Source: Terriglobia bacterium
GTDB taxonomy: Bacteria > Acidobacteriota > Terriglobia > Versatilivoradales > Versatilivoraceae
DNA: 64,000 nt
Direction: 5' to 3'
Assembly (NCBI GenBank): GCA_022452285.1
Contig: JAKUNG010000010.1
Coordinates: forward strand, 92,275-156,274
This document shows, piece after piece, positions 8,148 to 17,934 of the stretch (within the stretch, counting starts at the first letter, position 1; every line of letters starts with the position of its first letter). The translations under genes and the position numbers were made by a program. The notes below the pieces were generated by a model. That model ran no database searches. It worked only from the letters and a program-made list of their open reading frames with translations, and had not been told where the DNA came from.

Positions 8148-10358
8148 ATGCTCCAATTAACAAAAAAACTTAATCCACAACAAATTGAGGCCGTGGAAAC
8201 TACCGAGGGTCCGTTACTAATTTTAGCAGGTGCGGGTAGTGGTAAAACGCGGGTCATTACCTTTAGAATCGGTCATCTCATTGAAAATAAGAAAGTAATC
8301 CCTAACAAGATTTTGGGAGTTACTTTCACAAACAAAGCAGCTCAGCAAATGAAAGAACGGGTTCAAACTCTCTTGACTCCTGGAAGGACAGGTAATCCAG
8401 CGCTTTCTACGTTTCATTCATTTTGTGTTCGAGTGTTGCGTCGTGACATAACTGTAATTGGGCAAGGGAGAGACTTTACAATTTATGATTCTACGGACCA
8501 ATTAAAACTAATAAAGACCTGTTTAAAAGAGATGGGTCTAGAGGATAGGGTACTCTCTCCTCGGTGGACTTTGTCACGAATATCTGAAGCGAAAAATAAA
8601 GGCAAACACCCAGAGACTCTTTATCAACAGGCTTATGATGAAAAAATTGAGCGATTGGCTGTCGCCTTTGATCTTTATCAGAAAAAATTAGCTGAAGCAA
8701 ACGCCTTAGATTTTGATGACCTACTTTTAAAAACCGTTGAACTGTTGGAACAACATGACGATATTAGAAAACGGCTCAATAATCATTTTGAGTATTTAAT
8801 GGTCGATGAATATCAGGACACTAATCATGCTCAATATCGACTAATTCGTCTATTAACACAAGACCATCAAAATATTTGTGTTGTTGGAGATGAGGACCAA
8901 TCAATTTATAGTTGGCGCGGTGCAGATATCCAGAATATCTTAAATTTTGAAGAGGACTATCATAGGGTTAAAGTTATCAAGTTGGAACAGAACTATCGTT
9001 CTACTAAGAACATTCTTGGTGCTGCTAGTGCTGTAGTTGCCAATAATCAGGCTCGCAAAGGGAAACGATTATGGACCGAGAAGGAAAACGGATCTTTGAT
9101 CCGTTTTTATGAAGGATCTGATGCTGAAGATGAATCACTTTTTGTCATTCAACAGATTCTCGCTCACCAACGACTCGAACCAGATGATCAGGTTGCAGTT
9201 CTTTACAGAACTAACTTCCAGTCACGTTATTTTGAAGAGGCCTGTCGTCGCTACAGTTTGCAATACTCTGTAGTGGGTGGTTTTAGTTTTTATGAAAGGG
9301 CTGAAATTAAGGATCTTTTATCCTATCTTAAGGTCACTTCGAATCCAAAAGATCGAATTAGTCTCTTACGGATCATTAACACTCCTCCCCGCGGTATTGG
9401 AAAAGTTACTGTTGAAACCCTTCAAAATGAATCTCAAAGTTCCCAGAGGTCGATCTTAGAAGTCATTGAGCATGTAATTTCGACAAATAAACTCTCGCCA
9501 CGAGCCTTGAGAGCTCTCAAAGGTTTTAATAAGCAGATTCAATCATTTAAACAGGCCCTTGATAACAAACCACTACCTGAGTTACTAGATCTTATTCTAG
9601 AAGAATCTGGGTATGTCCGGTGGTTAAGAGAAGAAGGCACTGAAGAGAGTCAAACCCGTCTCGAGAACTTGCAGGAGCTAGTCAATGCCGCTAGGGACAG
9701 TGAGGATAGGGGAGAGACGTTACATGAGTTTTTGGATCATGCTGCTCTTGTATCAGAAACAGATAACTATGACGAAAAATCCAAAGTGAGTTTAATGACA
9801 ATTCACAGTGCCAAAGGATTGGAATTTCCCCTTGTTTGTTTGGTTGGTGTAGAGGAGGGTCTCTTTCCGCATAGTCGAACACTTTCAGACTCAAATGATA
9901 TCGAAGAAGAAAGGAGATTATGTTATGTGGCTTTGACTCGAGCCCAAAAAAGATTAGTTTTGACTAGAGCAAAGTATCGTCGTTTTTTAGGTGGTGAAAG
10001 TTTTAATGAAACAGAAGTTTCACGGTTTATTGGAGAAATTCCAGTAGAACTAATAGAAAATGAAAAGAAGTCAGTTAATGTCAAAAAGAAGACTTATGAC
10101 GGTCCTAGTTACAACGATGCTGAAAGTATCAAAGAGTTTTATCGAAAAAGAGGAAAGACTATCGACTTCTTACCCCAAAAACAAAAGAACTTTGGGAAAA
10201 CTTTTAGAGTTGGTCATTATGTTCGCCATCCTAAGTTTGGTACAGGCAGTGTTGTCCGTTGTGAAGGATTGGGAGATGATTCTAAGTTAACTGTAAACTT
10301 TTCCCGTTTTGGACTGAAAAAGTTAATTGTAAAATATGCAGGCCTTAAAAAAGTATAG
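8148..10358 (+). CDS. UvrD/PcrA-type superfamily 1A DNA helicase
   Basis: A 3'-5' DNA helicase of nucleotide-excision and replication repair. The 736 residues have the Q motif (LNPQQ), Walker A GAGSGKT (28-34), motif II VDEYQDTN, motif III SIYSWRGAD, motif IV QNYRST, motif V IHSAKGLEF and motif VI ALTRAQ, in family order. The C-terminus (HPKFGTGSVVRCEG) is the Tudor-like RNA-polymerase-binding domain seen in PcrA and UvrD. Length matches PcrA. No strong ribosome-binding site is seen before the ATG. Confidence 0.94.
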   Translation: MLQLTKKLNPQQIEAVETTEGPLLILAGAGSGKTRVITFRIGHLIENKKVIPNKILGVTFTNKAAQQMKERVQTLLTPGRTGNPALSTFHSFCVRVLRRDITVIGQGRDFTIYDSTDQLKLIKTCLKEMGLEDRVLSPRWTLSRISEAKNKGKHPETLYQQAYDEKIERLAVAFDLYQKKLAEANALDFDDLLLKTVELLEQHDDIRKRLNNHFEYLMVDEYQDTNHAQYRLIRLLTQDHQNICVVGDEDQSIYSWRGADIQNILNFEEDYHRVKVIKLEQNYRSTKNILGAASAVVANNQARKGKRLWTEKENGSLIRFYEGSDAEDESLFVIQQILAHQRLEPDDQVAVLYRTNFQSRYFEEACRRYSLQYSVVGGFSFYERAEIKDLLSYLKVTSNPKDRISLLRIINTPPRGIGKVTVETLQNESQSSQRSILEVIEHVISTNKLSPRALRALKGFNKQIQSFKQALDNKPLPELLDLILEESGYVRWLREEGTEESQTRLENLQELVNAARDSEDRGETLHEFLDHAALVSETDNYDEKSKVSLMTIHSAKGLEFPLVCLVGVEEGLFPHSRTLSDSNDIEEERRLCYVALTRAQKRLVLTRAKYRRFLGGESFNETEVSRFIGEIPVELIENEKKSVNVKKKTYDGPSYNDAESIKEFYRKRGKTIDFLPQKQKNFGKTFRVGHYVRHPKFGTGSVVRCEGLGDDSKLTVNFSRFGLKKLIVKYAGLKKV

Positions 10359-10536
10359 GGTCCAGATTTTTTCTAAGTATTAATCAGTAGGTTCTATTCT
10401 TCTATATTCCACGATTTTAACTTTTTAGAAATTCGAATCAGGATCCCTTATCGGTTAGTTTTACACAGGATTATGCTTTTTATAGAAGATTTTTAAATTT
10501 AGTGTCAGATCTTGTTAACTGTTAACTAGTACTTAT

Positions 10537-10565
10537 TTGACATAGAGATATTCAGATATTATATT
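10537..10565 (+). promoter_or_regulatory. Sigma-70-like promoter for lon
   Basis: TTGACA at 10537-10542, a 17-base spacer, and TATATT at 10560-10565 (one mismatch to TATAAT), about 95 bases before the lon start. This is one of the best consensus promoters in the window and lies in the 284-bp gap between the helicase and lon. Confidence 0.65.
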
Positions 10566-10660
10566 GTCCCCGCTCTAAAAGAATAGCCAATCCACGTTTT
10601 TGAGATTAAGAAAAATCAAAAAAGGCTAAATAACTATTTTGTTTGACTGTGGGGGAGTTA

Positions 10661-13138
10661 ATGGAATCGGAAAAAAGTAAATCTGCCGAGAAGAAAAAAA
10701 AATTATATCGAAACAAAAGAAGCAAAAAGAAAGAAATCCCTTTAAAGCCTTCCAATAATAAGCGCTCAACCACTAAGAAGAAAAATGGTGGCTCGGGTCT
10801 AGTTTTAGCAAGCAAACTGCTACCAACTCGGATTCCAATTTTAGCGATACGTCAGCGCCCCTTCTTTCCAGGATTGCCTGTTCCTTTGGAAATAATAGGG
10901 GAAAATCCTTTAAACGCTATTGATTGGGCATCAGAATCTACTAATAAGACGCTAGGTTTAGTGCTAATGAAGGACCCGTCGGGCGAAGAAGTACCTGAAA
11001 ATCTTCATCGTGTAGGAGTAGCTGCTAAAATCATTAAAACAGTTGATGTTGATTCAGAAGTATTGCAGGTTTTGACGAACTGCCTGGAACGGTTCACCAT
11101 TAAGAGAATTGAGGTTGGGGAAGAAGGATTATTTGCTCAGGTTGAATATCACTATGCCTTGGAACTTTCAGTGAACATGGAGTTAAAGGCATGTTCACTT
11201 GCTATTATCTCGTGTCTAAAAGAATTGGTAAAGTTAGACCCCTTACAAGCTGAGGCGATCAAGATATTTCTAAGTCGATCTAGTCTAAATGATCCTGGGA
11301 AGTTAGCTGATTTTGCTGCTCATTTGACCACGGCAGAGGGAGTAGAACTTCAGGAGATTTTGGAAACTTTTGATGTTCGTACTCGTATTAATCGGGTATT
11401 GGCTCTTCTCCATAGAGAGTTAGAACTATCTAAACTCCAAAGAAAAATTACTAAACAAATTGAAGAAAAAATTTCGGATCAACAAAGAAACTTTTTCCTC
11501 AAAGAGCAGCTAAAAGCTATAAAGAAGGAATTGGGACTTGAAAAGGAAGGTAAGACAACAGAAATTGAGAAATTTGAAGAACGGTTAGTGTCATTACAAT
11601 TATCTCCTGAAGCCAAGCAGACACTGGATGAGGAATTAGAAAAACTTAAAGTTCTAGAACCAATTTCTCCAGAGTATACAGTCACACGAAATTATTTAGA
11701 TTGGCTAACTGTACTTCCTTGGGGGAAGTACAGTTCAGACTCTTATGAGTTGGGTCAGGCACGAAAAATATTGAATCGTGATCATTTTGGACTCGAAGAT
11801 GTTAAGGAGCGTATCTTGGAGTTTATCGCAGTGGGTAAGATGAAAGGAGATATTTCTGGGTCAATACTTTGCTTGGTAGGTCCTCCAGGAGTTGGTAAGA
11901 CCTCGATAGGGAAGAGTATCGCCTCTGCTCTTGGACGTCGTTTTTATCGTTTTTCCTTGGGAGGAATGAGAGATGAAGGTGAGATCAAAGGCCACAGACG
12001 GACCTACATTGGGGCTATGCCGGGGAAGTTTATTCAGTCAATGAAAACTGTTGGAACAGCTAACCCTGTAATCATGCTGGATGAAATTGACAAAATTGGG
12101 TCTTCTTTTCATGGAGATCCAGCATCGGCTTTATTGGAAGTTCTGGATCCAGAGCAGAACTCAAGTTTCCGTGACCACTATCTAGATGTTCCATTTGATC
12201 TTTCTAATGTTCTATTTGTAGTCACTGCAAATCATACGGAGACCATTCCATTAGCCTTACTTGATCGGATGGAAGTGATACGGTTAGCAGGTTATATTTT
12301 AGAGGAGAAGATGCAAATTGCACGTCGTTATCTTATTCCTAAGGTTGTACAAAGTCATGGCCTAAATCGCTCTCAAGTTAAGATTGGGGAGAGATCTTTG
12401 AGGAACATGATTAATGGTTATGCTCGTGAGGCAGGAGTTCGGAGTCTCGAAAACGTTATAAAAAAGATAGTTCGAAAATCCACACTTGAATTAGTAGAGA
12501 AAGCCAAGAAGAAGATTGTTATCAATACTCAAGATGTAGAGTCCTATCTTGGAAAGCCTGTCTTTGCCTCTGATGAACTTGCTGAACATATTCCCGGAGT
12601 AGTTTCAGGTTTAGCTTGGACTAATTTAGGTGGAGTCACGTTACAGGTTGAAGCGACAGCAGTTGCGAGTCAGCGTAAAGGATTCAAACAAACCGGGCAA
12701 CTTGGAGTCGTCATGGTCGAAAGTTCGGAAATTGCTTATTCATATGTTATGGCTCGGTCAAAAGAGTTAGGTTTGGAATCAAATTTTTTTGACAACCACT
12801 TTGTACATTTGCATGTTCCCGCTGGAGCAATTCCTAAGGACGGCCCTTCTGCTGGGATTACTATGGCAACTGCTCTAGTTTCTTTAATTAAGAAAAAGCC
12901 ATCTAAAAAAGGTCTAGCTATGACCGGTGAGCTTACTCTAACTGGAAGAATTTTGCCAATTGGTGGAGTCAAAGAGAAAGTCATTGCTGCTCGTAGGGCA
13001 AAATATAAAAGTGTAATCTTTCCTGAAGGGAACAGAAAGGATTATGAAGAACTACCCGCCCATTTAAAGAGAGGTCTTAAGGTGAAGTTTGCTTCCCACT
13101 TTGATGAAGTTTGTCAGTGGGCTCTGGGCTCAAAATAG
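10661..13138 (+). CDS. lon: ATP-dependent protease Lon
   Basis: Cytoplasmic quality-control protease. After an unusual Lys/Ser-rich N-terminal extension (about 1-50) come the LON substrate-binding domain (from RIPILAIRQRPFFPG), a coiled-coil linker, the AAA+ module (Walker A GPPGVGKT about 407-414; Walker B LDEIDKIG) and the C-terminal protease domain. Catalytic Ser730 is in KDGPSAG and the catalytic Lys is in GGVKEK. A TTG 18 bases upstream is open, but ATG 10661 follows GGGGGAG at 10651-10657 and is preferred. The basic extension is longer than in E. coli Lon. A good promoter lies just upstream. Confidence 0.96.
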   Translation: MESEKSKSAEKKKKLYRNKRSKKKEIPLKPSNNKRSTTKKKNGGSGLVLASKLLPTRIPILAIRQRPFFPGLPVPLEIIGENPLNAIDWASESTNKTLGLVLMKDPSGEEVPENLHRVGVAAKIIKTVDVDSEVLQVLTNCLERFTIKRIEVGEEGLFAQVEYHYALELSVNMELKACSLAIISCLKELVKLDPLQAEAIKIFLSRSSLNDPGKLADFAAHLTTAEGVELQEILETFDVRTRINRVLALLHRELELSKLQRKITKQIEEKISDQQRNFFLKEQLKAIKKELGLEKEGKTTEIEKFEERLVSLQLSPEAKQTLDEELEKLKVLEPISPEYTVTRNYLDWLTVLPWGKYSSDSYELGQARKILNRDHFGLEDVKERILEFIAVGKMKGDISGSILCLVGPPGVGKTSIGKSIASALGRRFYRFSLGGMRDEGEIKGHRRTYIGAMPGKFIQSMKTVGTANPVIMLDEIDKIGSSFHGDPASALLEVLDPEQNSSFRDHYLDVPFDLSNVLFVVTANHTETIPLALLDRMEVIRLAGYILEEKMQIARRYLIPKVVQSHGLNRSQVKIGERSLRNMINGYAREAGVRSLENVIKKIVRKSTLELVEKAKKKIVINTQDVESYLGKPVFASDELAEHIPGVVSGLAWTNLGGVTLQVEATAVASQRKGFKQTGQLGVVMVESSEIAYSYVMARSKELGLESNFFDNHFVHLHVPAGAIPKDGPSAGITMATALVSLIKKKPSKKGLAMTGELTLTGRILPIGGVKEKVIAARRAKYKSVIFPEGNRKDYEELPAHLKRGLKVKFASHFDEVCQWALGSK

Positions 13139-13209
13139 ACAATGTATTCCTTAGTGATAATTGAGAAAATTCATTTTCCATATAATTCTGACAACTGTAA
13201 TCAGTAGTG

Positions 13210-14067
13210 TCATAGATATTTTTTACTGGAAAGGGTATTTTTGAACCAAGATATAGTTTTGTCGACGGCTTCTTTAAGGGCTGGGGAAGTGATAACTAAG
13301 GGATGTTGAGTATGAAATGTGTGTCCACTCCCTTCGATGATGTGAAATGCTGAAAGTTTTTGGTCAGAGCATTTCCATAGTTGTTTTGCTTCAGAGAGTG
13401 AAACAACCTTGTCGTTTCGACCATGTAAAATTAAAGCCGGAATTGATAATTGACGTATGGCTTGGATAACATCTAATTGGTCAAGATTATTCTCCAAATC
13501 TTCTAATGCTTTAACCTTTAGTTCTAGAGGTCTGCCCTGTTTAGTACTGCCTATCCTTAAGATCCCCTCACGTTTCCATTGTTGACAAGTTGCGGAATCG
13601 AACCGTTCAAAAGTTTTAATCGCTCCCCAAGTCACTATTGATTGTATCTGTACTATTTGCCGAGAAAAAAGTATCCCATAACTACCCCCTCTACTATGTC
13701 CAACAATACCTAGTGCGTTTAACCGTAATCGTTCTATATATGGAAAATCTCCCCATAAAAGATTGTCCATTACTAAACGCCAGTCAAGTAGTTCCTGAGT
13801 GGTTGAATTTTTAGAAAAACTTTCAATGTCATCGATTTCCAATAGATTATTGCTAATTCCTGAAAGTGCATGGTTGAAGGAGACTACTGCAAATCCCGCA
13901 TTGCTCAAATGTTTGCATAGGTACGGAAAAAATCCCCAGTCCTTGAATCCTCGAAAACCATGGCCAACTATGATGGGATTGAGTTTTTGTTTTCCAGCAG
14001 GTAATCGGATAGTACAGGAAACTTTTAAACTATCCGGATGGGTAAGGGAAAAATCAGTTTCTATCAA
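13210..14067 (-). CDS. Alpha/beta hydrolase (dienelactone hydrolase/acylaminoacyl-peptidase-like)
   Basis: A 285-residue serine hydrolase with the nucleophile elbow GHSRG (S125), the acid in HGRNDKVV and the base in GSGHTFH, in standard alpha/beta-hydrolase order, plus the oxyanion region VGHGFRGFKDWG. No signal peptide, so cytoplasmic. Substrate unknown; esterase or peptidase activity fits. It converges on lon with a 71-bp gap. Confidence 0.8.
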   Translation of the reverse strand: MIETDFSLTHPDSLKVSCTIRLPAGKQKLNPIIVGHGFRGFKDWGFFPYLCKHLSNAGFAVVSFNHALSGISNNLLEIDDIESFSKNSTTQELLDWRLVMDNLLWGDFPYIERLRLNALGIVGHSRGGSYGILFSRQIVQIQSIVTWGAIKTFERFDSATCQQWKREGILRIGSTKQGRPLELKVKALEDLENNLDQLDVIQAIRQLSIPALILHGRNDKVVSLSEAKQLWKCSDQKLSAFHIIEGSGHTFHTQHPLVITSPALKEAVDKTISWFKNTLSSKKYL

Positions 14068-14262
14068 ATTAATTCAAAGTCACAGTAGAATTTAATCTTT
14101 CAACTTTCCACTTTATCTTGAAAGATGTTTGTTTGCAACGACATTGTTGGAAGACTATCATTACTGATTGTCTAGGTAAAGTTGGTCAAATTTTTATTTA
14201 AAGGATAAAACCTTTGGCAATCAATTAAAAGTTTTGGTTGTTATTATTCAAATCATCAGAGT

Positions 14263-14282
14263 TAATAATCTGCAGATTATTA
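14263..14282. promoter_or_regulatory. Perfect 20-bp palindrome upstream of mqnE (possible operator)
   Basis: TAATAATCTGCAGATTATTA reads identically on both strands. It lies in the 376-bp gap between the divergent hydrolase and mqnE genes, 87 bases before the mqnE -35 box and about 195 bases before the hydrolase start. Perfect dyads of this size are typical of dimeric regulator sites; the regulator is unknown. Apart from this site and the promoter, the gap holds nothing recognisable. Confidence 0.5.
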
Positions 14283-14369
14283 TGGGAATTTTGTTGTGTG
14301 AATTTCAGAAAAAATAGAAAGTTTTAGATAGCTTTGGTAATAATCAGTACTACACCATTACAATCCTGT

Positions 14370-14399
14370 TTGACACCTCTTACATGGCTCGGCTATTAT
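14370..14399 (+). promoter_or_regulatory. Sigma-70-like promoter for mqnE
   Basis: TTGACA at 14370-14375, 18-base spacer, TATTAT at 14394-14399, 44 bases before the mqnE start codon. Confidence 0.65.
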
Positions 14400-14443
14400 G
14401 AAGCCGAATCAACAAATGTTTAAAAAGACAAGTTTGGTTTATT

Positions 14444-15559
14444 ATGGAAAAAATGGGTATGGAGAGCCGTAGAATGCATCCCGAGCTAGTACAGATTAGT
14501 GATAAAGTATTGTCCGGGGAGCGCTTATCTTTTAATGATGGTTTAACCTTATATCAATCTCCAGATATTCATACATTGGGATTCTTGGCTAACTGGGTTC
14601 GCGAGAAATTGAATGGGAATAAGGGATACTACAACATCAACAGACACTTGAATCCAACCAATGTTTGTGTCGTAGACTGCAAGTTTTGTGGGTTTGCTCG
14701 CAAGCCTGACAAGGGTGGGTATACAATGTCACTTGAGGAGGCTTTTAATCATGTTGCAGCAGATTATACTGAAGCAGTAACTGAATTTCATATTGTAGGT
14801 GGCCTCCACCCATACCTCTCTTTGACATACTTTACTGATTTACTTGAAGGTTTAAAAAAGCGATTCCCTAAAGTTCATCTTAAAGCCTTTACTATGGTTG
14901 AACTTGAGTTCCTTTCTCGTAGAGCAAAGTTATCGATTGAGGACACAATTCAAGCTCTGAGAGATGCAGGAATGGATAGTTGCCCTGGAGGTGGCGCAGA
15001 GATTTTTGCAGATCGTGCCCGAAGTATCATCTGTGACCATAAAGTATCTGGAAATCGTTGGCTTGAAATTGCTGAAAAAGTTCACCAGTCTGGACTGAAG
15101 TCTAATGCAACAATGCTCTATGGTCATGTGGAAACAATTGAAGAGCGAGTGGATCATTTAATTAAACTTAGAGAACTACAGGACAAGACTGCTGGATTTC
15201 AATGTTTTATCCCTCTTGCTTTTCATCCTGTTAATACACAACTTGACCATTTGCCATCCCCTACTGCCATGACAGATCTCCGAACAATTGCTGTAAGCCG
15301 ACTGTTATTGGATAACTTTCCGCATATTAAGGCATACTGGATCATGATTGGAGCCAAAACGGCTCAGATTGGATTAAACTTTGGAGCTGATGATTTGGAT
15401 GGAACTGTTGTGGAGGAGAAAATTGTACATATGGCTGGTGCGAAAACTCCAATCGGAATGACACGATCAGATATCGAACATTTGGTTCGTGAAGCAGGTC
15501 GAGAGCCGATTGAGCGGGACACTCTTTATCAGCCAGTAAATCGAACCGTTGCAGCCTAG
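14444..15559 (+). CDS. mqnE: Aminofutalosine synthase MqnE (radical SAM)
   Basis: MqnE joins the enolpyruvyl group of MqnA's product to SAM-derived adenosine, giving aminofutalosine in the futalosine route to menaquinone. The 371 residues carry the radical-SAM cluster motif C-x3-C-x2-C at C75/C79/C82, the HIVGGLHP block and the C-terminal MIGAKTAQIGLNFGADDLDGTV signature that separates MqnE from its paralogue MqnC. Three in-frame ATGs (14444, 14453, 14459) make the exact start uncertain. It is a single gene here; the other mqn genes are elsewhere. Confidence 0.88.
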   Translation: MEKMGMESRRMHPELVQISDKVLSGERLSFNDGLTLYQSPDIHTLGFLANWVREKLNGNKGYYNINRHLNPTNVCVVDCKFCGFARKPDKGGYTMSLEEAFNHVAADYTEAVTEFHIVGGLHPYLSLTYFTDLLEGLKKRFPKVHLKAFTMVELEFLSRRAKLSIEDTIQALRDAGMDSCPGGGAEIFADRARSIICDHKVSGNRWLEIAEKVHQSGLKSNATMLYGHVETIEERVDHLIKLRELQDKTAGFQCFIPLAFHPVNTQLDHLPSPTAMTDLRTIAVSRLLLDNFPHIKAYWIMIGAKTAQIGLNFGADDLDGTVVEEKIVHMAGAKTPIGMTRSDIEHLVREAGREPIERDTLYQPVNRTVAA

Positions 15560-15674
15560 TAGTGAGTACCCCACAAATACAATTCTATCAAGGGTGTGGA
15601 ATAATTGATTACTTGGCTGTTTTCAATCAGTTATCAAAACATCTCTAGGGTTTAATAATCAGATGAGTTTTTAT

Positions 15675-16082
15675 TTACATAAGTTTCTCAAAAAAGCTGT
15701 GTTCCATTTGAATTTTGGGTCTAGATTTATTTAGTAGGTCTTGAGTTAATAAATTTTTTTTAGTGGGTATGTTGGAATAGAATCGTTCCATTTGTTCGAC
15801 AAATTCCTTAATGTTAAATTGTAAGAAGTGATCGGGTAATTGACCAAAACGTTCAAGCCCTTTCTGGTAACAGCTTAAAGCTCCCTCTATATTTTCATTA
15901 CCAAAATGGTATAGAGAAACTGCTGACATGATAAGTGCCTGATAAAAAATCTTTTCTTTCCCTTTTGCCTCACTCCAAATTTCTTCCCAGACATCATGAC
16001 ATTCGTAATAGAACTGACGGTTGAACAAGTCGACACCTTTAATAAATTCAGATGGTGGAAAACTTCTTTTAGTACTTAACAA
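15675..16082 (-). CDS. DUF309 family protein
   Basis: A 135-residue all-helical protein matching the DUF309 pattern: LFNRQFYYECHDVWEEIW (helix with conserved His and Glu/Trp) followed by QALIMSAVSLYHFGNENIEGAL. The function of the family is not established. No ATG precedes the conserved block; TTG at 16082 is supported by AAGGA on the minus strand at 16090-16094, 7 bases upstream. It is divergent from the thioredoxin-like gene. Confidence 0.8.
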   Translation of the reverse strand: MLSTKRSFPPSEFIKGVDLFNRQFYYECHDVWEEIWSEAKGKEKIFYQALIMSAVSLYHFGNENIEGALSCYQKGLERFGQLPDHFLQFNIKEFVEQMERFYSNIPTKKNLLTQDLLNKSRPKIQMEHSFFEKLM

Positions 16083-16181
16083 AAGTCTTTCCTTAGATGA
16101 GATTAAGATTCAAGACACTGGTTCTATTTAAAAATAGTTTGTAGAATACTTTATTATTAAACGTCAAGAGGTAATGAAAAA

Positions 16182-17099
16182 ATGTTTTTTTCTGTTAAAA
16201 ATTGGACAAGCATGACTCTAGCTTTGGCATTTTTCCTAGGAATGCTTTTTATTGTGAGTGGACAGCAACATGAACGGGCAGCTGAGAAAAAAATCGTCCG
16301 CTACTTACAGAATAACTTGAAACCAGGAAAACCCTTATTAGTTACTGAACTACACCAAATGTTTAGCCTCCCCGAAGAACGAAAAGTTCTTAGTCGTCTT
16401 TACAACATCTTTTTTAAAATACCCAATTTTTTAGCTCAATATTATGTTATCCATAATCAGCCGCCTAAACTTCATCAGATTGCTGAGCAATTTGATCTAA
16501 CAATTCCAGGAGAAGTAGATGTGATCTTGAAAATTGTGGAATACGATAGTCGAGTTCCTCGCTTTATAACTCGAGATCCAGTAAACGGAGAAATAATCAA
16601 TATAGATCTTGAAAAAATTAGAGCGGATGCTCGTTTTAATAAGATAATTGAGAGATCTATTGCTGGTTGGGAAGGCAAGCAAGCTCCTGGATTTGTGCTC
16701 CAATTATTAGATGGAACTGATTTAAAGCTGACTCAGTTAGAAGGTAAGGTCCGACTAGTTTACTTCTGGTTTTCAAATTGTCCCCCTTGTATGAAAATTA
16801 CACCTCATCTAGTTTCTTTGCAAAAGCGATTTATGGCCCAAAATTTTTCTGTTATTGGTTTAAATGCTGATCGGATTTTAGAATTATCCTATCCAGAATC
16901 TGAGCGGCTGTCTTATCTAGAAAAGTATAAAATCAATTTTCCTATAGGACATCTAACTGGTAAGGTCCAGGAAGCTTATGGGGGAATACAGTTATTCCCA
17001 AGCCTATTTCTTGTGGATAAAAAAGGGATTATCCGCCGTCATTTTGTCAACTATCAAGATGAAGCAACCCTTTTAAAAGCAATCAGTGAGATTCTCTGA
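16182..17099 (+). CDS. TlpA-like thioredoxin-fold protein, membrane-anchored
   Basis: A 305-residue protein with an N-terminal membrane segment (about 11-27), a helical region of unknown role (about 30-160) and a thioredoxin/AhpC-TSA domain (about 168-305). The redox motif is C200-PP-C203 within FWFSNCPPC, followed by the cis-Pro region (QLFPSLFLVD). TlpA/ResA-type proteins reduce periplasmic disulfides, often for cytochrome c maturation; that would suit this cytochrome-rich genome but is inference. The AGAGG before the ATG supports the start. Confidence 0.82.
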   Translation: MFFSVKNWTSMTLALAFFLGMLFIVSGQQHERAAEKKIVRYLQNNLKPGKPLLVTELHQMFSLPEERKVLSRLYNIFFKIPNFLAQYYVIHNQPPKLHQIAEQFDLTIPGEVDVILKIVEYDSRVPRFITRDPVNGEIINIDLEKIRADARFNKIIERSIAGWEGKQAPGFVLQLLDGTDLKLTQLEGKVRLVYFWFSNCPPCMKITPHLVSLQKRFMAQNFSVIGLNADRILELSYPESERLSYLEKYKINFPIGHLTGKVQEAYGGIQLFPSLFLVDKKGIIRRHFVNYQDEATLLKAISEIL

Positions 17100-17186
17100 G
17101 ATGATTCATAAAGGATTTGGCTAGTATTTTTCTAGGACCTAATAATGTTTGAATTATTTTGAAAGAAGAGTTTAGAACCCCATCTT

Positions 17187-17864
17187 TTATCTACGATTGT
17201 TCAGAAACGGGTTGTACTGTCTCTCCTTGCCTATAGTTGTAGGGGGACCATGACCAGGATAGACAATAGTATCATCTTCAAGTACTAGGAGATGATTTTG
17301 AATCGATTGGATAATATCGTTATATGAGCCACCCCAAAGGTCAGTTCTTCCAATACTCATTTGAAATAAGGTGTCTCCGGCGAATAGCTTTCCATTTTCT
17401 GGGAAATGAATACAGAGACTGCCTGGAGTGTGACCGGGGGTAAACAAGATATTGCCACAGTATGGATTTGTTTGCTTTTCGTTACTAACAGTGGATTGAT
17501 CGCCAAAAGTAATCTGATCATCTTGGTGAATAAAGTGGTCAATCTCAGTTGTAGTGGGAACAGATAGACCAAGATAATCAGCCTGAGCAGGCAGATTTTC
17601 ATATAAGTACAGATCTTTTTCATGTAAGAGGGTTTTTGCACCAGTTTTGTCCTTAAGCTTTTCTAGATCACCAACATGGTCAATATGAGCATGAGTACTC
17701 AGAATATATCTTACATTTAGTTGATGTTTTTCCAATGATGGTAGGATTAATTCTATTTCGTCTCCGGGATCAATGACCAGTGCTTCTCGGGTATTCTCAC
17801 ATCCGAGTATGTAACAATTGCATTGTAAAGGTCCGACAGGTATATTTTCAAAAATCAAAATCAT
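17187..17864 (-). CDS. Metallo-beta-lactamase fold hydrolase (glyoxalase II-like)
   Basis: A 225-residue cytoplasmic hydrolase with the complete metal motif H58-x-H60-x-D62-H63 (THAHIDH), the HTPGS His, the AGDTLF Asp and the C-terminal PGHGPPT His. Length and motifs place it with the short glyoxalase II / YcbL group that hydrolyses thioesters such as S-lactoylglutathione, though the thiol substrate in this organism is unknown. It converges on the TlpA-like gene. Confidence 0.85.
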   Translation of the reverse strand: MILIFENIPVGPLQCNCYILGCENTREALVIDPGDEIELILPSLEKHQLNVRYILSTHAHIDHVGDLEKLKDKTGAKTLLHEKDLYLYENLPAQADYLGLSVPTTTEIDHFIHQDDQITFGDQSTVSNEKQTNPYCGNILFTPGHTPGSLCIHFPENGKLFAGDTLFQMSIGRTDLWGGSYNDIIQSIQNHLLVLEDDTIVYPGHGPPTTIGKERQYNPFLNNRR

Positions 17865-17934
17865 CTCTCCAGACTTTGGTTAGGTTTTTCTTCAGTGGTT
17901 TATTTAGTTTAAATACACTACTAAGATAGCTTAT

